A DNA stretch of 64,000 bases from Devosia sp. Its GTDB lineage: Bacteria; Pseudomonadota; Alphaproteobacteria; Rhizobiales; Devosiaceae. The notes below the pieces were generated by a model. It ran no database searches and was not told the origin of the DNA. It saw only the letters and a list, made by a program, of their open reading frames with translations. Of this stretch, positions 16,428-25,816 are shown piece after piece. Made by a program: the position numbers and the translations under genes. The DNA lies in the NCBI RefSeq assembly GCF_028290625.1, contig NZ_JAQGJM010000019.1:62001-126000 (forward strand). The letters are read 5' to 3'. Position 1 is the stretch's first letter, and every line of letters starts with the position of its first letter.

Positions 16428-19334
16428 ATGCGTCACCTTTTTGCACTCGCGATGTGTCTTGCGTTCGCGCTCGGAATCCTCGCTCCAGCCGCTGCCTTCG
16501 AAGTGATTTCCGTCCCCGAGGACGTCAACGCCGTCAATCTGTCCGATGTCGTCGAAGTCCAGCAGGGCGCCGAGGGCAAGGTGCAATTGTCGACCGCTCC
16601 CGGCGAAGATGGCATCATCCGCCGCATCGAAGTTTTGGCGACCCAGCAGGGCAGCAATCCCGATTGGGCGCTGTTCGCGCTCAAAAACGAAAGTGACCAG
16701 CAGATCGAGCGCCTGCTCGTGGCGCCATTCTTCCGACTGCCCGGCTCCGGCGTCTTCAGCCCCGATCTGGGCGATGACCGCATCAATGCCCTCACTCCTA
16801 GCGCCGGCATTCGCCCGGTCCGGCTGGCCGATCCCGAAGCCGACGTCTTCGAGGTCACCCTCGATCCCGGCGCCACCGTCACGTTCGTGGCCGAACTCAC
16901 CTCCGGCCAATTGCCCGAACTCTATCTGTGGCAGCCCAATGCCTACCGCGACTATGTGAACTCGTTCACCCTGTTCCGCGGCGTGGTGCTCGGCGTCGCC
17001 TCGCTGGCCGCGGTGTTCCTCACCATCATGTTCGTGGTCAAGGGCCGCGGCGTCTTCCCCGCGACCGCAGCCTTCGCCTGGGCGGTGCTGATCTACCTGC
17101 TGATCGATTTCGGCGTCCTCGGCCGCTTGCTCGGCCTGAGCAGCGGCGGCATGCAGCCCTTCCGCGCCGCCTCGGAGGCTGGCATAGCCACGACTCTGGC
17201 CGGATTCCTGTTCATCTACCTCAACCTCCACCGATGGCATCTGCGCTTCATCCATCTGGCGCTCGGCCTCGCGGCGCTGTTCCTCGCGCTCTTCGCCTTC
17301 GCCTTCTTCCAGCCCGCCATCGCCGCCACCATCGCCCGGCTGGTTCTGGCGCTGCTCGGCGTCTCCGGCTTCTTCCTGATCCTGCTGCTGGCGCTGCGCG
17401 GCTACGACCGCGCCGTGCTGCTGGTCCCCACCTGGATCATCCTCATCGCCTGGCTGTTCTATGGCTGGCTGGTCATCACCGGCCAGGTCTCCAATGACAT
17501 CGCCCAGCCCGCCGTCGCGGGTGGCCTCGTGCTTCTGGTCATGCTCCTCGGCTTCACCTCGGTGCAACACGCCTTCTCGGAAGGGCAGGTGTCCATCGGT
17601 ACCCTCTCCGAAGTCGAGCGCCGCGCCCTGGCCCTCACCGGCTCCGGCGATTTCGTCTTCGATTGGAACATCGAGCGCGACCGCGTCTCCGTCTCCGACG
17701 AACTCGCCACCCGCCTCGGCGAAAAACGCGGAGCCCTCCGCGGCGCCATCAAACGCTGGCTCGATCGTGTCCATCCCGATGACCGCGACCGCTTCCGCAC
17801 CGCCTTCGATACCCTGGTCGAACTGCGCCGCGGCAAGGTCTCGGCCGATATGCGTATCGCCGGCCACGACGGCAGCTACCGCTCCTTCCGCATGCGGGTA
17901 AAACCCGTGCTGGGCGGCGACGGCCAGGTCAACCGCATTGTCGGCACCCTGCAGGACGTCACCGAGGACCGCGCCTCGCGCGAGCGCCTGCTGCACGACG
18001 CCGTGCATGACAGCCTCACGGGCCTGCCCAACAAGCAGTTGCTGCTCGACCGGCTGGAGCGCGCCCTCGTACGCGCCCGCACCCCCGGCGGCACCAAGCC
18101 GGCCGTGTTCCTCATCGATATCGACCGCTTCATGGACCTTGAGGAGCGCATCGGCCATTCCGCCGCCGATTCGGTGCTGCTGGCCGTATCGCGCCGCATT
18201 GCGCGCATCATGCGCCCGCTTGATACTGTGGCGCGTGTGTCCGGCGACCAGTTCGCCGTCATCCTCGCCTCCGAACAAGCCGCCGGCAAAATCGCCGAAA
18301 CCGCCGAGCAAATCCGCAAGGCCCTCAAGGCCCCGTTCAATTTCGGCGACCGCGATCTCACCCTCTCAGCCTCCATCGGCGTCACCATCTATGACAGCAA
18401 TCCCGCGAGCGCCGCCGACGTGCTGCGCGATGCCGAACTGGCCATGTATTATGCCAAGCGCCTCGGCGGCGACCGCATCGAGGCCTATCGCGCCTCGGCC
18501 CGCTCGATTTCCGCCTATAACCGCGCCAGCGAAGAAGACCTCGAACGCGGCATGAAGCAGGGCGAATTGCAGGTCCAGTTCCAGCCGATCATGGATATCG
18601 TCTCGGGGCGCATAGCCGGGGCCGAAGCCCTGATGCGCTGGCTGCACCCCACTCGGGGCATCGTCGCGCCCTCCGAATTCATCACCCTGGCCGAACGCTC
18701 CGGCCAGATCGAACGCCTGGGCCGCATCGCCTTCGAGCAGGCCGCCTACCAGACGCGCGACTGGATGACCTCGATTCCGGGCCTGCCGGAAGAATTCTTC
18801 GTCTCGGTCAATCTGTCCCCCGGTCAGCTCGCCGCGCCGAGCCTGCTCAACGATATTCGCGCCGTGATTGCCCAAAATCCGGGGATTGCCAATCACCTCA
18901 AGCTTGAACTCACCGAGTCCCAGGTGATGACCAATCCCGAGCATTCCGCCTACATGCTCGAAGCGCTGCGCGGCATGGGCCTCGGCCTGGCGCTGGACGA
19001 TTTCGGTACTGGCCATTCGTCGCTGAGCTACCTGCACCGCTTCCCCTTCGACACCATCAAGATTCCAGCCGATTTCGTGAAGATGGGCGATACCAATGGC
19101 ATCGGCCACACCCAAGGTCCGATCATCAGGGCCATCGTAGCCCTCGCCAACGATCTCGATCTCGCGGTGATCGCTGAGGGCGTCGAAACGCCCGAGGAAG
19201 TCGAGCGCCTGCGCCAGTTCAATTGCCGCTTCGGCCAGGGCTTCGCCTTCGGCGCCGCCATGACCGCCCCCGAATTCGGCAAACAACTAGCCGCCCAGGT
19301 CGCGCGCCTGCCGGCTCGTGAAACGGCCAGCTAG
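16428..19334 (+). CDS. membrane PAS-GGDEF-EAL cyclic-di-GMP protein
   Basis: 968 aa. Signal peptide 1-23, a periplasmic beta-rich domain to ~180, about seven membrane helices (~185-385, 7TMR-DISM-like), a PAS fold (~395-520), GGDEF (~525-690) and EAL (~700-960). The cyclase site reads SGDQF instead of GGDEF near residue 605, so cyclase activity is doubtful, while the RPLD inhibitory site is kept. The phosphodiesterase part is mostly intact: EAL in AEALMRW (~731), ELTES, DDFGTG (~857), AEGVE; KIPADF replaces the usual KIDxxF. Probably a phosphodiesterase whose GGDEF senses nucleotide. Confidence 0.92.
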   Translation: MRHLFALAMCLAFALGILAPAAAFEVISVPEDVNAVNLSDVVEVQQGAEGKVQLSTAPGEDGIIRRIEVLATQQGSNPDWALFALKNESDQQIERLLVAPFFRLPGSGVFSPDLGDDRINALTPSAGIRPVRLADPEADVFEVTLDPGATVTFVAELTSGQLPELYLWQPNAYRDYVNSFTLFRGVVLGVASLAAVFLTIMFVVKGRGVFPATAAFAWAVLIYLLIDFGVLGRLLGLSSGGMQPFRAASEAGIATTLAGFLFIYLNLHRWHLRFIHLALGLAALFLALFAFAFFQPAIAATIARLVLALLGVSGFFLILLLALRGYDRAVLLVPTWIILIAWLFYGWLVITGQVSNDIAQPAVAGGLVLLVMLLGFTSVQHAFSEGQVSIGTLSEVERRALALTGSGDFVFDWNIERDRVSVSDELATRLGEKRGALRGAIKRWLDRVHPDDRDRFRTAFDTLVELRRGKVSADMRIAGHDGSYRSFRMRVKPVLGGDGQVNRIVGTLQDVTEDRASRERLLHDAVHDSLTGLPNKQLLLDRLERALVRARTPGGTKPAVFLIDIDRFMDLEERIGHSAADSVLLAVSRRIARIMRPLDTVARVSGDQFAVILASEQAAGKIAETAEQIRKALKAPFNFGDRDLTLSASIGVTIYDSNPASAADVLRDAELAMYYAKRLGGDRIEAYRASARSISAYNRASEEDLERGMKQGELQVQFQPIMDIVSGRIAGAEALMRWLHPTRGIVAPSEFITLAERSGQIERLGRIAFEQAAYQTRDWMTSIPGLPEEFFVSVNLSPGQLAAPSLLNDIRAVIAQNPGIANHLKLELTESQVMTNPEHSAYMLEALRGMGLGLALDDFGTGHSSLSYLHRFPFDTIKIPADFVKMGDTNGIGHTQGPIIRAIVALANDLDLAVIAEGVETPEEVERLRQFNCRFGQGFAFGAAMTAPEFGKQLAAQVARLPARETAS

Positions 19335-19422
19335 ACAAGCCGTGCCGATGGGCCGAACGACGCGGCTCACCAGGCTCAATCGACACTCAGAATTTCTGCA
19401 GTGTTGCGGCGCTACCAACTAG

Positions 19423-19528
19423 CCCCACCCGCCGTCCTTCCCGCGGGCTTGACCCCCGGGCCACTAACAGTCCGGCACGCATGGGCGTGGGCCCGCGGAT
19501 CAAGTCCGCGGGAAGGCAGTGGGTGGGT
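19423..19528. repeat. family B long inverted repeat
   Basis: Second copy of the CTTCCCGCGG/CCGCGGGAAG element, with arms at about 19423-19463 and 19490-19528. It sits between the convergent ends of the GGDEF/EAL gene and yqgE, where a bidirectional transcript end would be expected. Confidence 0.85.
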
Positions 19529-19565
19529 GAAATCGGTCAACTAGACGCGCGCTTGGGGCAAGTCC

Positions 19566-20138
19566 TTAGGCGTGCCCAGCATCCGGGCTCAACGTCGCCC
19601 GCGTAATATTCAACATCCCCAGCGCGGCGTCGTAGCGCCGTTCCACCGGCGTCTCGAACAACAGTTCGCGCGAGAACGGCACAGTCAGCCAGCCATTTTG
19701 CGCGATCTCGCCCTCGAGTTGCCCTGGCGCCCAGCCGCAGCAGCCCAGCGCGAACAAGGCCGCTTTGGGTGCCGGCCCGAACGCCATCGCCTTGAGAACT
19801 TCCAGCGTCGCCGTCAGGCAGATATTGTTGGCCACCTCATAGGTGTTGCCGCTGTTGAAATCGGGCGAATGCAGCACGAAGCCGCGCCCCTTTTCCACCG
19901 GGCCGCCGCGCATCACCGCGCGCTCGCGGATCGCGTCGGGCAGTCGGATGATCATGTCCGGATCGCCCAGGTCCAGCTCGTCCAGAATATCGGCGAAGCG
20001 CATGTCCAGTTCATGGTTGACCACGAGGCCCATGGCGCCATCATCGCTGTGACCGACGAGAAAGATCACGCTCTCGGCGAAGCGCTCATCTGCCATGTCG
20101 GGCATGGCCACCAGGAATTGTCCTTCGAGTGAGTTCAT
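19566..20138 (-). CDS. YqgE/AlgH family protein
   Basis: 190 aa, full length for the family (UPF0301). Signatures include LEGQFLVAMPDMADERFAES near the N-terminus, GAMGLVVNHEL, VMRGGPVEKGRGFVLH, and FALGCCGWAPGQLEGEIAQN with WLTVPFSRELLF. The biochemical role is not established; AlgH influences alginate expression in Pseudomonas. It is divergent from a DsbD-alpha-like gene. Confidence 0.93.
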   Translation of the reverse strand: MNSLEGQFLVAMPDMADERFAESVIFLVGHSDDGAMGLVVNHELDMRFADILDELDLGDPDMIIRLPDAIRERAVMRGGPVEKGRGFVLHSPDFNSGNTYEVANNICLTATLEVLKAMAFGPAPKAALFALGCCGWAPGQLEGEIAQNGWLTVPFSRELLFETPVERRYDAALGMLNITRATLSPDAGHA

Positions 20139-20265
20139 GGCGTCATTCTAAAGCCTACGGCCCGCCCTGCCAAGCGAGTGCGCGCCCATGCACCCCTGCC
20201 GGCTTCACGAAGCCATGAACATCGGGCGCTAGGCGGCGCCGATATCCTGGGTTACACGAGTGCCC

Positions 20266-21072
20266 ATGCGCATTTACCCTAAAGCTATTTTGCTGCTCAG
20301 CCTGATCGCCACGCCGCTCGCGGCAGCCGAAACACCGTGGCAAACGGTGGCGCCGGGGGTCACCATGCGCCTCGTCAGCGCCGGCACCGTCAAGCCCGAT
20401 GGCACCACTTGGGTCGGCGTGGAATTGAACATGCCCCAGAACACCAAAACCTATTGGCGTATCCCGGGCGAGACCGGCCTGCCCACGCAACTCGATTTCG
20501 CCGGGTCGCAGGGCGTTACCGGCGACGCGATTTCGTGGCCCTATCCCGAACGCGACCAGTCTGAGCGCTATCTCGATTACGTCTATCGCGGCCCCACGCT
20601 ACTGCCCGTCCAGCTGACCCTCGATGCCGCCACCGCGCAGATCGAGGTCGCCGTGGTGATGGGCGTCTGTTCCGATATCTGCGTGCCCGCCCAGGCAAAG
20701 TTCAGCCTGCCGGTGGATGGCGCCAAGGACATGCCCAATGGCCTGCGCATCCGCCAGGCCGTGGCCATGGCGCCGATCGCCTGGGCAGACGCAGCCCAGC
20801 CCATTGGCGATGTGCAATACCGTGCCGCCGATCAGATGCTCCTGGTGCACGTCACCAATCCCGCCGTCGATCCGGATTCCCTGATCGTCGCCACCGCGGA
20901 TGGCGCGCCCTTCTTTGGCGCGCCGCAAAAAAGTCCCGAACCCGATCTAGTTCTGATCCCGGTTTTGGGCAAAACCCATGAAATTAACTTGGAAAACCGC
21001 CCCGTTCAGCTCACATTCACTACTGATATGGGAGCATATGAAATCACCCGGCCGGTTCAAACGGCCGAATAA
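20266..21072 (+). CDS. periplasmic DsbD-alpha-domain protein
   Basis: 268 aa with a signal peptide (AILLLSLIATPLAAA). The body resembles the N-terminal domain of DsbD: TYWRIPGETGLPTQLDF, ISWPYPERDQSERYLDYVYR, and the redox Cys pair in VMGVCSDICVPAQ. It lacks the membrane and thioredoxin parts, so it may exchange disulfides with a separate transporter, or carry copper or thiol partners. A peroxiredoxin gene follows. GTG 20260 is an alternative start two codons upstream. Confidence 0.82.
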   Translation: MRIYPKAILLLSLIATPLAAAETPWQTVAPGVTMRLVSAGTVKPDGTTWVGVELNMPQNTKTYWRIPGETGLPTQLDFAGSQGVTGDAISWPYPERDQSERYLDYVYRGPTLLPVQLTLDAATAQIEVAVVMGVCSDICVPAQAKFSLPVDGAKDMPNGLRIRQAVAMAPIAWADAAQPIGDVQYRAADQMLLVHVTNPAVDPDSLIVATADGAPFFGAPQKSPEPDLVLIPVLGKTHEINLENRPVQLTFTTDMGAYEITRPVQTAE

Positions 21073-21204
21073 GGTCACGAGGGCGATCGGGAGCAGGGCG
21101 CAATGCCTTGCATGCGGGGGCAAAGCCGCATATCCGGGTTCCCAACAATTCAAGCGTCGCCGGCAGCGGGCAAAGCCGCCGGTAATGAAGGGGCATATTC
21201 CTAT

Positions 21205-21699
21205 ATGATCGAGCGCGGTAATCCGGTCCCGTCGGTGCGGGTCAAGCTTGTCGATGCCAATGGCATTGCCGATACCACCAGCGACACCGTCCTCGGCACC
21301 GGCTTGGTGGTGTTGTTCTCGGTTCCCGGCGCCTTCACCCCCACTTGCCACGTCAATCACCTGCCGGGCTTCATCGCCAACCATGCCAAGCTGCGCGCTG
21401 CCGGGATTACCCGCATCGTCTGCGCGGCGACCAATGACCATCACGTCATGAAGGCCTGGGCAGAGGCCACGGGCGCCCTCGGCAAGATCGATTTCATCGC
21501 CGACGGCAATGCCGAACTCGCCAAGGCCTTGGGCCTGGCCAAGGATTTCAGCGGCAGCGGCATGGGCACGCGCTATGCCCGCGCCGCCATGATCATTCGC
21601 GACGGCATCGTCGATAACGTGTTCGTCGAAGACGCGCCCGGCGTGTCGGCCAGTGGCGCACCGGCCATCCTGATGGCGCTCGAAACCGCCAACAGCTAG
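21205..21699 (+). CDS. peroxiredoxin (Prx5 / redoxin type)
   Basis: Thiol peroxidase, 164 aa from ATG 21205 with AAGGGG 11 nt upstream. The active site PGAFTPTCHVNHLPGF has the peroxidatic Cys of the Prx5 class, and CAATNDHHVMKAWA and DGNAELAKALGL are typical. No second cysteine in the resolving position is obvious, so it may be of the 1-Cys kind using glutathione or glutaredoxin. An in-frame extension to 21103 is unlikely to be translated. Confidence 0.92.
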   Translation: MIERGNPVPSVRVKLVDANGIADTTSDTVLGTGLVVLFSVPGAFTPTCHVNHLPGFIANHAKLRAAGITRIVCAATNDHHVMKAWAEATGALGKIDFIADGNAELAKALGLAKDFSGSGMGTRYARAAMIIRDGIVDNVFVEDAPGVSASGAPAILMALETANS

Positions 21700-21722
21700 T
21701 ATCTGCGTTAGGAGACGATTTC

Positions 21723-22325
21723 ATGTTCAAGTCCACCCTGACCCTGGCTGCGCGACGTGGTCTTGCCCTTGGCGCCACCGGGCTCGTCGCGGCAGCGCTA
21801 GCCGGTTGCAGCATGGGCGGCATGTTTGGCGGCGGCTCACCCGCAGCTGACGCCAACCTGGCCAATTCCAGCCCCAGCGCTACCGCGATGGCCCAGGCCC
21901 AGACCAGCGCACTTCCGGCAATCGCCACCGCCTGTCCGCCCATCAAGGTACGCACCGGTACCGAAGCGATGTTCTATTATGGCAATGGCAAGGTCGGCGA
22001 TCCGCGCACGCTGCAATATCAGGGCGTCATCGATAAGAGCACCCGCAATTGCGTGGTCTCCAATGGCCTGATCACCGTGCAGATGGGCGTCGAGGGCCGC
22101 GTCCTGCTTGGCCCCGTCGGCACCCAGACCTCGGTCACCGTGCCGATCCGTTTCGCCGTCGAGCGCGACAAGCAGGCCGTGTTCTCGGAAAAATATCAGA
22201 TCCCGGTCGCCATCACCCCGCCGGCGCAATCGGGCGACTTCATCAAGGTTGTTCAGAACGTCGCCATCCCCTATCTGGGCGGCGAGGACATCACCATCTG
22301 GGTCGGGTTTGATACCGGCAAGTAA
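21723..22325 (+). CDS. conserved hypothetical lipoprotein
   Basis: 200 aa with AGGAG 7 nt before the ATG. The signal peptide ends in the lipobox LAGC (Cys at residue ~29), so the protein is probably lipid-anchored in the outer membrane or periplasm. A low-complexity Ala/Ser/Gly linker follows to ~residue 65, then a beta-rich domain (VRTGTEAMFYYGNGK, QMGVEGRVLLGP, VPIRFAVERDKQAVFSEKY). Function unknown; position after peroxiredoxin may be incidental. Confidence 0.8.
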   Translation: MFKSTLTLAARRGLALGATGLVAAALAGCSMGGMFGGGSPAADANLANSSPSATAMAQAQTSALPAIATACPPIKVRTGTEAMFYYGNGKVGDPRTLQYQGVIDKSTRNCVVSNGLITVQMGVEGRVLLGPVGTQTSVTVPIRFAVERDKQAVFSEKYQIPVAITPPAQSGDFIKVVQNVAIPYLGGEDITIWVGFDTGK

Positions 22326-22391
22326 GCGGCTGGCCTCTGTGATGGTCCAGTAGGGCACATCCCACCCGCCACGTTGGGGGCACCATCGCAT

Positions 22392-22508
22392 CCCACCCCC
22401 CGTTCTTCCCACGGGTTTGACCCGTGGGCCTCTAACCCCACCCACAAACCTTCGGTGTGCGAGGATAGCGACCCGCGGATCAAGTCCGCGGGCAGCATCG
22501 TGGTTGGG
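22392..22508. repeat. family B inverted repeat, diverged copy
   Basis: Left arm CTTCCCACGGGTTTGACCCG (from about 22404) and right arm CCCGCGGATCAAGTCCGCGG (about 22472-22492). It lies between the convergent lipoprotein and gcvPB genes; the left arm has several changes from copies 1 and 2. Confidence 0.75.
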
Positions 22509-22533
22509 GAACGCTCGCTGACAACCGGCGAAG

Positions 22534-24081
22534 TTACTCCGCCGCTTGCGGCAGCTCTTCCGGCCGTTCCCAGCGCAGGATTGGCGAGCGCGCCGCCCGC
22601 GTCTCGTCCAACCGGCGCCGTGGCGCCTTCATCGGCGCGGCGGTGAACCGTTCCGTATTCCCCGCCTTGGCGTCGGCGGCCAGTTCTTCCATCACCTCAC
22701 AGAACCGGTCCAGCGTCTGCTTGCTTTCGCTTTCAGTCGGCTCGATCAGCATCGCCCCATGCACCACCAGCGGGAAGTACATCGTCATCGGATGGAAACC
22801 CTCGTCGATCAGCGCCTTGGAAAAGTCCAGCGTGGTGACGCCAGTGCCGGCCAGGAACGTATCGTCAAACAGTGCCTCATGCATGGTCGGATAGTCGCCG
22901 AACGGCACCGAGAAGGCATGGGCGAGCCGCGCCTTGATGTAGTTGGCATTGAGCACCGCATCCTGCGCCGCCTGCGCCAGCCCGTCGCCACCGTGCGACA
23001 ACATATAGGTCAGCGCCCGGACATACATGCCCATCTGGCCCTGGAACGCGGTGATGCGCCCCAAAGAGTCACCCTCGGCATGCTCGACCAGTTCAAGAAC
23101 TCCAGCATGCTGGCGCACGAACGGCACCGGAGCGAACGGCGCCAGCGCCGCCGACAGCACCACAGGCCCCGCACCCGGACCCCCGCCGCCATGCGGCGTC
23201 GAGAAGGTTTTGTGCAGGTTGATATGCATCGCATCGATGCCCAGATCACCCGGCCGCACCACGCCCATGATAGCGTTGAAGTTGGCGCCATCGCAGTAGA
23301 AGAACGCCCCGGCATCATGCACAGCCTGAGCGATTTCAATGACTTGCGGCTCGAACAGGCCGCAGGTATTGGGGTTGGTCAGCATAATCGCCGCCACGTC
23401 GGGCGACAGCGCATCCTTGACCGCCTGCACGTCCACCGTGCCATCGTCGCGCGCCGGGATCGGCTTGACGGTGTAGCCCAGGAATGCCGCCGTGGCCGGA
23501 TTGGTGCCGTGCGCACTCTCGGGCACCAGCACGATACGGCGATGGCTCTGCCCCGCCGCATCCTGCGCCGCCTTGATCGCCATCATGCCGAGCAGTTCGC
23601 CATGCGCGCCGGCCTTGGGCGTCAACGCCACGGCCGCCGTATTCGTCAGCGTCATCAACCAGTTAGCGAGCTGGTTCATCAGCTCCAGCGCGCCCTGCAC
23701 GGTCGAAACCGGCTGCAGCGGATGGATATCGGCGAAGCCCGGCAGGCGGGCGATCTTCTCGTTCAGCCGCGGATTGTGCTTCATCGTGCACGATCCCAGC
23801 GGATACATGCCGCTGTCGATTGAGTGGTTCAGCCGGCTCAGCCGCACATAATGCCGCATCGCCTCCGGCTCGGTCAGCCCGGCCAGATCCAGCGCCGACT
23901 TGCGCTCGAAGCCGCCGAGGCGACTGGTTGAAATCTCCGCATCCGGCAGATCAACGCCCGAATGCTCGGTATCGCCAATCTCGAACAGCAGCGGCTCGTT
24001 CGGCAGCATCGAGGAGCCCGAGGTGGAGGCGAAGCCAGAAGTGCCGGTGCCGGTCGGACGGCCTTGCGTATTCATGCTCAT
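22534..24081 (-). CDS. gcvPB: glycine dehydrogenase (decarboxylating) subunit 2
   Basis: C-terminal half of the split P-protein, 515 aa; decarboxylates glycine with PLP and passes aminomethyl to GcvH. The PLP lysine is in INLHKTFSTPHGGGGPG, and LGSCTMKHNPRLNE and VPESAHGTNPATAAF are diagnostic. The first ~25 residues are low-complexity Gly/Ser/Thr. ATGA overlap with gcvPA couples translation. Last gene of the glycine cleavage operon. Confidence 0.97.
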   Translation of the reverse strand: MSMNTQGRPTGTGTSGFASTSGSSMLPNEPLLFEIGDTEHSGVDLPDAEISTSRLGGFERKSALDLAGLTEPEAMRHYVRLSRLNHSIDSGMYPLGSCTMKHNPRLNEKIARLPGFADIHPLQPVSTVQGALELMNQLANWLMTLTNTAAVALTPKAGAHGELLGMMAIKAAQDAAGQSHRRIVLVPESAHGTNPATAAFLGYTVKPIPARDDGTVDVQAVKDALSPDVAAIMLTNPNTCGLFEPQVIEIAQAVHDAGAFFYCDGANFNAIMGVVRPGDLGIDAMHINLHKTFSTPHGGGGPGAGPVVLSAALAPFAPVPFVRQHAGVLELVEHAEGDSLGRITAFQGQMGMYVRALTYMLSHGGDGLAQAAQDAVLNANYIKARLAHAFSVPFGDYPTMHEALFDDTFLAGTGVTTLDFSKALIDEGFHPMTMYFPLVVHGAMLIEPTESESKQTLDRFCEVMEELAADAKAGNTERFTAAPMKAPRRRLDETRAARSPILRWERPEELPQAAE

Positions 24082-25421
24082 GCCAATTCCTCCGTCAGCG
24101 CCGCCACCAGGGCCGCGATATCCTCGTCGGTCGTCAGCTCCGTCGCCGCCAGTACCAACAGGTTGGCAACATTGGGATTTTCCGGCTCCAGCCGGCTGAC
24201 TGGCACGCCAGCCAAGATGCCCCGTGCGGCCAAGGCCTCGACCAATGGCGCTGCCGGAACAGCCACGCGAATGGTCATTTCGTTGAAGAACGTCTTGTTG
24301 AGCAGTTCTACGCCCGGAATACCGGCCAGAGCGTCAGCCAGCGCACAAGCCCGCGCATGGTTGAGCCGCGCCAGCTTGGTAAAGCCGGCCTCGCCCAGCA
24401 GCCCCATATGGATCGAGAACGCCAGCGCGCACAGCCCGGAATTGGTGCAGATATTGCTGGTCGCCTTCTCGCGGCGGATGTGCTGCTCGCGGGTCGACAG
24501 CGTCAAAACAAAGCCGCGCTGCCCGTCGGCATCCACGGTTTCGCCGCACAGCCGCCCCGGCATCTGCCGGATGAATTCCTTGCGCGTCGCCATCAGCCCC
24601 AGATACGGGCCACCGAAGTTCAACGCATTGCCGATCGACTGGCCCTCGGCCACAACGATATCGGCGCCATAGGCACCCGGAGATTCCAGCAGGCCCAGCG
24701 AGACGATCTCGGTGACGACTACGATCAGCAACGCGCCCTTGGCATGGGCGGCGTCGGCGGCGGTCTTGAGATTGCGCAGATGGCCGTAAAAGTCCGGCGT
24801 CTGGATGACGATGGCGGCAGTCGTCTCGTCGATATGATCGAGAATATCGCCTTGGCCTTCCGGCGACGCCGACAGGCATTCCAGATCAGCGTCGTCCTTG
24901 AGATAGGAGCGCACCACATCGCGATAATGCGGATGCAGCCCACCCGACAGCACGATCTTGTTGCGCCGCGTCAACCGCCGCGCCATCAGCACAGCCTCGG
25001 CCGTGCCGGTCGAACCGTCATAGAGGCTGGCATTTGCCACATCCATGCTGGTAATCTTGGCCACCTGGGTCTGGAATTCGAACAGCATCTGCAGCGTGCC
25101 CTGCGAGATTTCCGGCTGGTACGGCGTATAGGCCGTCAGCCATTCCGAGCGCTGGATCAGATGATCGACCGTCGCCGGCACATGGTGGCGATAAGCGCCG
25201 GCACCAACGAAAAATGGGCCATCGCTGCCCGCCCGGTTCTTGCCGGCCAGCGCCTTCATATGCGCCTCGACGAGGTATTCTGGGCTGTGCTGGGGCAGGT
25301 TCAGGTCGAACGTTTTCAGTGCCTTGGCCGGCACGGCGCTGAACAGCGCCTCGATCGAGCTCGCGCCGATCACGCCAAGCATCTCGGCGCGTTCGGCATC
25401 GGAATGGGGGAGGTAACGCAT
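24078..25421 (-). CDS. gcvPA: glycine dehydrogenase (decarboxylating) subunit 1
   Basis: N-terminal half of the split P-protein, 447 aa, partner of GcvPB. RYLPHSDAERAEMLGVIG at the N-terminus, FVGAGAYRHHVPATVDHL, TAYTPYQPEISQGTLQMLFE and LYDGSTGTAEAVLMARR are typical. It lies 15 bp after gcvH. The two-gene P-protein is the usual form in a subset of bacteria; many Rhizobiales carry a fused gcvP, so the split form is a useful lineage marker. Confidence 0.97.
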   Translation of the reverse strand: MRYLPHSDAERAEMLGVIGASSIEALFSAVPAKALKTFDLNLPQHSPEYLVEAHMKALAGKNRAGSDGPFFVGAGAYRHHVPATVDHLIQRSEWLTAYTPYQPEISQGTLQMLFEFQTQVAKITSMDVANASLYDGSTGTAEAVLMARRLTRRNKIVLSGGLHPHYRDVVRSYLKDDADLECLSASPEGQGDILDHIDETTAAIVIQTPDFYGHLRNLKTAADAAHAKGALLIVVVTEIVSLGLLESPGAYGADIVVAEGQSIGNALNFGGPYLGLMATRKEFIRQMPGRLCGETVDADGQRGFVLTLSTREQHIRREKATSNICTNSGLCALAFSIHMGLLGEAGFTKLARLNHARACALADALAGIPGVELLNKTFFNEMTIRVAVPAAPLVEALAARGILAGVPVSRLEPENPNVANLLVLAATELTTDEDIAALVAALTEELA

Positions 25422-25436
25422 GGGATCTCTTGCTTC

Positions 25437-25802
25437 TTACTTCGTCAAATCGGCATAGGCCGCGTCATCGAGCAGGCCATCCAGCTCGCCCGCTTGGCTG
25501 ATGGCGATCTTGTAAATCCAGCCGCTGGCTTCCGGATCAGAATTGATGAGGCCGGGATTGCCGGACAGTTCGGCGTTCACTTCGGTCACCGTGCCCGACA
25601 CTGGCGCGTAGATTTCCGAGGCGGCTTTGACCGACTCGACCACCGCGGCCTCATCGCCCTTTTTCAGCACCTTGCCGACGCTGGGCAGTTCGACAAAGAC
25701 GATGTCGCCCAGGGCGTTCTGGGCGTAGGGCGTGATGCCCACAATGCCGGTTGAGCCCTCGACGCGAATATACTCGTGGTCCGGGGTGAATTTGGTGGTC
25801 AT
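25437..25802 (-). CDS. gcvH: glycine cleavage system H protein
   Basis: 121 aa lipoyl carrier. The lipoylated lysine is in VVESVKAASEIYAPVSG, and FTPDHEYIRVEGSTGIVGIT at the N-terminus and NPGLINSDPEASGWIYKI at the C-terminus are the family's constant blocks. It shuttles the aminomethyl group between P, T and L proteins. 14 bp after gcvT. Confidence 0.98.
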   Translation of the reverse strand: MTTKFTPDHEYIRVEGSTGIVGITPYAQNALGDIVFVELPSVGKVLKKGDEAAVVESVKAASEIYAPVSGTVTEVNAELSGNPGLINSDPEASGWIYKIAISQAGELDGLLDDAAYADLTK

Positions 25803-25816
25803 GATCGATCCCTCAA

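Noticed and set aside
16350..18311. 653-codon minus-strand frame opposite the GGDEF/EAL gene
   Set aside because: Composition (Glu/Gly/Ala/Gln runs) is that of a codon shadow; the plus strand encodes recognised domains throughout.
23820..25754. 644-codon plus-strand frame across gcvPB, gcvPA and gcvH
   Set aside because: It spans three genes antisense with Arg/Gln-rich sequence and no motifs.
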